Below, one piece after another: positions 31,380-34,985 of a DNA stretch of 34,985 nt. The translations under genes and the position numbers were made by a program. How positions within the stretch are numbered: position 1 is the first letter of the stretch; every line of letters begins with the position of its first letter. The notes below the pieces were generated by a model, which ran no database searches, was not told the DNA's origin, and saw nothing but the letters and a program-made list of their open reading frames with translations. Source of the DNA: Rhodoferax sp. (GTDB lineage Bacteria; Pseudomonadota; Gammaproteobacteria; Burkholderiales; Burkholderiaceae_C); contig VMTC01000007.1 in NCBI GenBank assembly GCA_013791765.1, positions 1 to 34,985 on the forward strand. Reading direction: 5' to 3'.

Positions 31380-31523
31380 CCGCTAGGCGCACTTGACACC
31401 ATGATCGCCGCCCACGCGTTGGCATGCAACGCGATCCTGGTGATCAACAACACCACCGAGTTCGAGCGGGTGCCGGGATTGCGCTTGGAGAATTGGGCGA
31501 ACGGGCCGTCAGAGTCTAATTAA
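31380..31523 (+). pseudogene. C-terminal fragment of a VapC toxin
   Basis: The frame reads PLGALDTMIAAHALACNAIL, then VINNTTEFERVPGLRLENWA, and stops at TAA 31521-31523. This is the C-terminal third of a PIN toxin, parallel to GAMDMLIAAHAL in vapC at 18581 but clearly a different member. The N-terminal part with the first two catalytic acids is missing, and no antitoxin gene is seen. Between the nucleotidyltransferase stop (31283) and this piece I see nothing else. Confidence 0.85.
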
Positions 31524-31598
31524 TTACATTAAATCGGACGCTGACCCTGGTCACACCTTCATAGGCAGCTATTAAATACAGAGCGATTAAAGGTTGAC

Positions 31599-31617
31599 GG
31601 TCATGCTGAGCATGACC
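31599..31617 (+). promoter_or_regulatory. Perfect 19-bp palindrome, orphan operator
   Basis: ggtcatgctgagcatgacc is perfectly palindromic around its central g. A further half site ggtcatgct lies at 31648-31656. No gene follows in the right position, only broken polysaccharide gene pieces. It may be the operator left from a lost toxin-antitoxin module. Confidence 0.55.
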
Positions 31618-31659
31618 AACTCCCGTGAGGGTATTTTGTTCTGAATTGGTCATGCTCAT

Positions 31660-31828
31660 AGCTTGCGCGGGTCTTTGCAGGAGGATATTGAACAAGCCCG
31701 GCAAGTTCCGCAGCATGCGGGTGGGCAACATGAGCTTTGTGGTGCCGCGCCCTGCCCTGTTTAACCAGCACGACCTGATTGCGCTGCGTACCCAGTCCGG
31801 CGTGCATGAACTGGTGCCCGGGCTGACT
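31660..31828 (+). pseudogene. Chimeric remnant: SDR tail joined to pglC pieces
   Basis: It begins with gcttgcgcgggtctttgcag, matching the SDR C-terminal region. It then switches at about 31700 to pglC (KFRSMRVG), skips roughly 125 bases, and continues with MSFVVPRPALFNQHDLIALR, then TQSGVHELVPGLT. It stops at the IS21 end. At least two deletions made it. Confidence 0.85.
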
Positions 31829-31874
31829 GCGTATTCCGGCGATCGTGACCGCTGATTCCGGTCGATCGTGACCG
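31829..31874 (+). repeat. IS21 terminal repeats, two copies of 23 bp
   Basis: Two units of 23 bases, each with attccgg, cgatcgtgaccg, form the istB-side end. They are the inverted counterparts of the six units at the istA-side end. IS21 transposases bind such multiple sites. Confidence 0.85.
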
Positions 31875-31988
31875 GTTGCGCAGCGTGCAAGAGTTGCGCT
31901 GCGCAAATTGTATTGTGGGAGTTGCGCACTGCTCCAAACGGTGCCCGGTTTTGGCTGTTTTGGAGGTTCAAAAGAGAATTCAAAAGGT

Positions 31989-32127
31989 CCGGTGGTGGGG
32001 CCACCGGGCGCAGCCCGCAGGGGCGGGGCAGGCCACTGCCCCGGGCAAGCGCAGCGCGTCAGGCCGAAGGCATCTATCGGGGAGCGGTGGACAACTGATG
32101 CACCGGTGGGCACCACCGGCTGTCCAC
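31989..32127 (+). other. Two strong hairpins sharing one stem sequence
   Basis: The first hairpin pairs ccggtgg (31989-31995) with ccaccgg (32001-32007). The second pairs gtggaca (32087-32093) with tgtccac (32121-32127) and, within it, ccggtgg (32103-32109) with ccaccgg (32113-32119). They lie between the left end and the istB stop, so they could terminate the istAB transcript or shield it from outside transcription. The rest of 31875-32212 shows no gene. Confidence 0.55.
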
Positions 32128-32212
32128 ACCCTTGCGGTGTGGGCAGATCAGTTATCCACGGCGGGCGTGATTCACACGCGCTGCCTGAACCTTGGCCCTT
32201 TTTCTGCTCTAC

Positions 32213-32989
32213 TCAGGCGGCCTTCTGTCGGGCCTCCCCTTTGGGTGCTGCGGCGGATTTTGTATTGCCCCGCAGCGACTCACCCATCAGGTTGAAGCGG
32301 TGATTTTTCTGCATCACCCGGTCCAGAATCGCATCGGCTATTGTTGCGTCCCCAATCCACGCATGCCAGTGCTCAATGGGCAACTGGCTGGTAATGATTG
32401 TTGCCTTGTTGCCGGCACGGTCATCAATGATCTCCAGCAAATCGGCGCGGGTCTGGCTGTCGATACCGGCCATGCCCCAATCGTCAAGCAGCAACACATC
32501 CGTTTTGGCCAGGGCAATGAGCCACTTGCCAAAGCTGCCATTGCCGTGACGAATACGCAGCTCTTCGCCCAGTCGGGGCACCCGCTGATACAGCGCCGTG
32601 TGACCGCGCCGGCAGGCGTACTGTGCCAGTGCACAGGCCAGCCAGGTCTTGCCCGCACCCGTCAGGCCAGTGATCAGCACACTGTGGCCGCTCTCGATCC
32701 AGTTGCCCAGCGCCAGACTCATCACTGCGCTGCGCTCCAGACCGCGCCCGGCGCGCGTGTCGATGTCTTCAATGCACGCCTGCGGGAATTTCAACTGAGC
32801 CGCCTTGAGCAGGCGTGCCTGGCGCTTGTCACTGCGCCAATGCACCTCCCGCTCTACCAGCAGGGCCAGGCGTTCTTCAAAGCTCATGCCCGTCATGCCG
32901 CTCTGGGTGAGCTGCTCCTGCAGGCCTGTGGCCATGCCGGCGAGTTTGAGGCTGCGCAGTTGTTCCAATGTCGTGTTCATCATCATCAT
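32213..32989 (-). CDS. istB: IS21-family ATP-binding helper protein IstB
   Basis: A 258-residue AAA+ ATPase that helps the transposase choose and capture target DNA. Walker A is GLTGAGKTWL and Walker B is VLLLDDWG; ITSQLPIEHWHAWIGDATIA and ADAILDRVMQ are typical of IstB. Length is normal. The reading begins with four ATG codons in a row; aaagga lies just before the first, so 32989 or one of the next is the start. It is read after istA from the same strand. Confidence 0.95.
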   Translation of the reverse strand: MMMMNTTLEQLRSLKLAGMATGLQEQLTQSGMTGMSFEERLALLVEREVHWRSDKRQARLLKAAQLKFPQACIEDIDTRAGRGLERSAVMSLALGNWIESGHSVLITGLTGAGKTWLACALAQYACRRGHTALYQRVPRLGEELRIRHGNGSFGKWLIALAKTDVLLLDDWGMAGIDSQTRADLLEIIDDRAGNKATIITSQLPIEHWHAWIGDATIADAILDRVMQKNHRFNLMGESLRGNTKSAAAPKGEARQKAA

Positions 32990-33039
32990 GGATTCCTTTG
33001 ATTTTTGGTATTTGATTGGTCGTTACCGCGTAACGGACA

Positions 33040-34542
33040 TCAGTGGTAATGGGCTGGCCCGCGCACATTGGCGTGAGGCGGACTGACCCACTCAGGCGTG
33101 GTGCCGGGGGTCACCTGATCGCGCCCATTGGCCAGGATGGCGCGCACGTCGGCACTCTTGGTGGTGCCGAGCTCCAGCGCGATCAAGCAAGCCGCCTCCA
33201 GGCGCGGTTTGCCATAGCGCTTGGCCAGTGAGAGCAATGCCAGACAGGCTCGGTAGCCGTGCTCGGGGTGCTGGCGCATCTGTAGCATGCGCGCCACCAG
33301 AGCGCCCGTGGCCACACCAATATCCTGAGCCCAGTGAATCAGTCGCGCAGGGCTCCACTGCATGTGCGCGCGGTGCGCGGCTGACAGGTGTTCGGGCACG
33401 GTGGTGAATCCGCCTTTGTGGGCGCAGCGCATGTGGCTGGCCACTCGCTGGCCGCGATGAAGGATTTCCACCGTGCGCTGTGTGACCCGCACCTCCAGCG
33501 TGACACCCACCAGGGCATGGGGCACGCTGTAGCGATGGCCCTCAAACTCGATGTGCTGGTCGATGTGAACCTTCACCGTTTTGAACACAGCGAGCTCCCA
33601 AGTTTGCATTGGCAACGCTCGCAGGGCCGGGGCGTCGATCTGGGCAAAGACACTGGCGCGGCACCCGGGGAGCTTCTGAAACGGCTTGTTGTTGAGTTGC
33701 ACCAAGAGCGGCGCAATCGCTTCATTGACCTCATCGACGGTCTCGAATTTCTGGTGACGCAGGCGCATCAGAATCCAGCGCTCCACGACCTGCACGGCGG
33801 ATTCCGCTTTGGCCTTGTCCTGCGGGTGGCGCGGGCGCGCGGGCAGCACCGAGCATCCGTAGTGGCGAGCGAAATCGATCACCGTGTCGTTGGCCCGGGG
33901 CTCGTAGCGGTCGGGGTTGGCAATCATGGCTTTGGGGTTGTCGGGCACGATGAGTTCGGTGCAACCGCCATAAAAACGCAGGGCCTGTGCGGTGGCGCCC
34001 AACCAGTCGGCGGTGGTTTCACGGGGTGTGGCGTAGGCGAATGTGTAGCCTGAGGCGCCCAGGGCGGCGACGAAGATGTGGGCGCGGCTGGCGTCAGTCA
34101 GGCCCACAGTGGGGCCAGCGTAGTCGATGAACATCTTCTCGCCAGCGCGGTGGATTTGGCGCATGGAGCGCTTGAGGGTTTTGGCAAATCTGCGGTAGTT
34201 CTCGCAGAACTGGGAGTAGCTGTGGATGGACTCGTCGCCGTGCTGCTCGCTGTGTTCTTGCCACAGCAGCATGAGGGTCATGCCTTTGCGCCGCAGCTCA
34301 TGGTGCAGGCGGGCGTAGTCGGGTGCCACAAAGCTGCTGGCGCGCTGGGGGGGTACCATCAAGCGGCTGTGCAGTGCCGTCTCGTCCATGGCCTGGATTT
34401 GCGGCCAATGCAAGCCAGCGGCACTGGCGAGCTTGACGTATTTGGCGACCACGCCTTTGGAAATGCCAAGAGAGGCGGCGATGTGCTGGTGCGAGTGGTG
34501 CAGTTCGAGTTTGAGACGCAGGACGTCTTTGATTTGACGCAT
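33040..34542 (-). CDS. istA: IS21-family transposase IstA
   Basis: A DDE transposase of about 500 residues. The N-terminal HTH is seen in RQIKDVLRLKLELHHSHQHI, then SLGISKGVVAKYVKLA. The catalytic core has the first Asp in MFIDYAGPTVGL, the second in LIVPDNPKAMI and the Glu in HPQDKAKAESAVQVVERWIL. The C-terminal part includes RYSVPHALVGVTLEVRVTQR, as usual in IstA. I prefer ATG 34542 since aagga lies five bases before it; the ORF also has an ATG at 34566, eight codons up. The gene lies 50 bases before istB in the same transcript. Confidence 0.94.
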   Translation of the reverse strand: MRQIKDVLRLKLELHHSHQHIAASLGISKGVVAKYVKLASAAGLHWPQIQAMDETALHSRLMVPPQRASSFVAPDYARLHHELRRKGMTLMLLWQEHSEQHGDESIHSYSQFCENYRRFAKTLKRSMRQIHRAGEKMFIDYAGPTVGLTDASRAHIFVAALGASGYTFAYATPRETTADWLGATAQALRFYGGCTELIVPDNPKAMIANPDRYEPRANDTVIDFARHYGCSVLPARPRHPQDKAKAESAVQVVERWILMRLRHQKFETVDEVNEAIAPLLVQLNNKPFQKLPGCRASVFAQIDAPALRALPMQTWELAVFKTVKVHIDQHIEFEGHRYSVPHALVGVTLEVRVTQRTVEILHRGQRVASHMRCAHKGGFTTVPEHLSAAHRAHMQWSPARLIHWAQDIGVATGALVARMLQMRQHPEHGYRACLALLSLAKRYGKPRLEAACLIALELGTTKSADVRAILANGRDQVTPGTTPEWVSPPHANVRGPAHYH

Positions 34543-34717
34543 AGTGATCCTTCGGGTATCGGGCATGTCGGTTCCAGTAAAAAAACTGAAGAAGACTAGC
34601 CCACATGGGTTGGGATAAATATGCGCAGCTCCTGCACGCCGCTTGGTCGATCCTGTGATGGTGTCGCGAGCGCCTGTTACAGCGTCATGACGGCCCGCTC
34701 AGACCGGCCCCAGACAT

Positions 34718-34855
34718 CGGTCACGATAAACCGGAATCGGCGGTCACGATAAACCAGAACGGGCGGTCACGATCGGCCGGAATGAGCGGTCACGATGAAC
34801 CAGAATCGCCGGTCACGACAAACCGGAATGACCGGTCACGATCGACCGGAATACC
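34718..34855 (+). repeat. IS21 terminal repeats, six copies of 23 bp
   Basis: Six units with exact 23-base spacing start at 34718, 34741, 34764, 34787, 34810 and 34833. Each reads cggtcacgat or cggtcacgac, then (a/c/g)(a/g)ACC-type bases and ggaat or agaa(t/c). The outermost unit is closest to the left-end copy in reverse. Transposase binding sites are the likely role. The gap 34567-34717 holds no gene and probably contains the istA promoter, but I see no clear boxes. Confidence 0.88.
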
Positions 34856-34985
34856 CAAGCAGATGAAAGTGCCCGTGCATGGTGTACTGGTCTTTGATTT
34901 GAACCCCATTGCCCGGCAACGCTGCCTCGCCGTCGGCACCTTCCGCCTCAACGTCCTCGCAGGCCTGCCCTTGCTCATACTGCGC
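34856..34985. other. Right flank of the IS, no recognised gene
   Basis: Both strands have an open frame running off the window: + strand from ATG 34863 (VPVHGVLVFDLNPIARQRCL) and - strand entering from the edge and reading IKDQYTMHGHFHLLG. Neither matches a family I know. The segment does not continue the pglC sequence found left of the IS. Confidence 0.4.

Larger units (their letters stand above)
31829..34855 (-). mobile_element. IS21-family insertion sequence
   Basis: The element carries istA and istB on the - strand and is bounded by related 23-bp repeats. The left end reads tattccggcgatcgtgaccg and the right end, on the other strand, tattccggtcgatcgtgacc. The left flank is pglC sequence and the right flank is not, and I see no target duplication (gcg before the left end against ccc after the right). 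Total length near 3.0 kb is somewhat longer than a compact IS21. The genes look intact, so it may be active. Confidence 0.85.

Noticed and set aside
32152-32160. ttatccacg, close to a DnaA box
   Set aside because: A single near-match inside an IS, with no cluster of boxes, no AT-rich unwinding region and no replication gene. Not an origin.
32192-33001. 269-codon + strand open frame over istB
   Set aside because: It is the antisense of istB, which has Walker motifs and full length; no independent signal.
33388-34053. 221-codon + strand frame over istA
   Set aside because: Antisense shadow of the transposase gene, rich in Gly, Val and His as expected for a mirror of its codons.
34718-34855. 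Regular 23-base repeats resembling a CRISPR array
   Set aside because: The units abut each other with no spacers, they are inverted counterparts of the repeats at the other end of the IS, and no cas genes are near. They are transposase-site repeats.
1-34985. tRNA, rRNA or riboswitch genes
   Set aside because: I looked for tRNA-like cloverleafs near insertion joints and for known leader motifs and saw none that I can support by eye.

Overview
The window is a surface-polysaccharide (O-antigen or capsule) locus from a Gram-negative betaproteobacterium, most likely a Comamonadaceae relative such as Rhodoferax or Polaromonas. That placement rests on gene content, on the high-GC coding style, and on a short dispersed intergenic motif (tagccc.cgtg...gctat.aaat) that I associate with this family. 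It is an inference; there is no rRNA or other taxonomic marker here. All polysaccharide genes read on the + strand.

Region 1 (250-8229) carries a complete predicted pathway from UDP-GlcNAc to UDP-2,3-diacetamido-2,3-dideoxy-D-mannuronate: a TviB/WbpO-type 6-dehydrogenase, a WbpB/WlbA 3-oxidoreductase, a WbpD/WlbB N-acetyltransferase, a WbpE/WlbC aminotransferase and a WbpI/WlbD 2-epimerase. An acyltransferase-3/SGNH O-acetylase sits among them. Between wbpD and wbpE lies a toxin-antitoxin-like pair whose PIN toxin has no stop codon and is fused in frame to WbpE. Region 2 (8310-13124) holds the Wzx-like flippase, a Wzy-like polymerase, a GT4 glycosyltransferase and an FkbM methyltransferase. 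Region 3 (13291-15125) is a short SDR plus a second GT4.

Region 4 (15159-17150) is a graveyard: a deleted and frameshifted fnlA copy, an MntA/HepT remnant, an AlbA_2 ATP-binding pseudogene and a 5' stub of a hisH-type amidotransferase. Region 5 (17196-22890) is the UDP-N-acetyl-L-fucosamine set fnlA-fnlB-fnlC, interrupted by a VapBC module and then by an AAA+ ATPase. Region 6 (22903-25657) has a WbuB-like transferase, a nucleotide-sugar SDR and a PglC-type initiating phosphoglycosyl transferase.

Region 7 (25657-31830) alternates toxin-antitoxin modules (ParDE, AbiEi/AbiEii, a RelE/ParE-type pair, Xre/nucleotidyltransferase, and ParDE and VapC remnants) with broken, diverged pieces of the same SDR, pglC and pglD genes. 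Region 8 (31829-34855) is an IS21-family element with istA/istB on the - strand and 23-bp repeats at its ends, six on one side and two on the other.

Together the genes would make two unusual amino sugars, assemble a repeat unit on undecaprenyl phosphate, flip it and polymerise it. The most unusual feature is the number of toxin-antitoxin or defence-type cassettes lodged at gene junctions of one polysaccharide operon, and the PIN-aminotransferase fusion one of them created.
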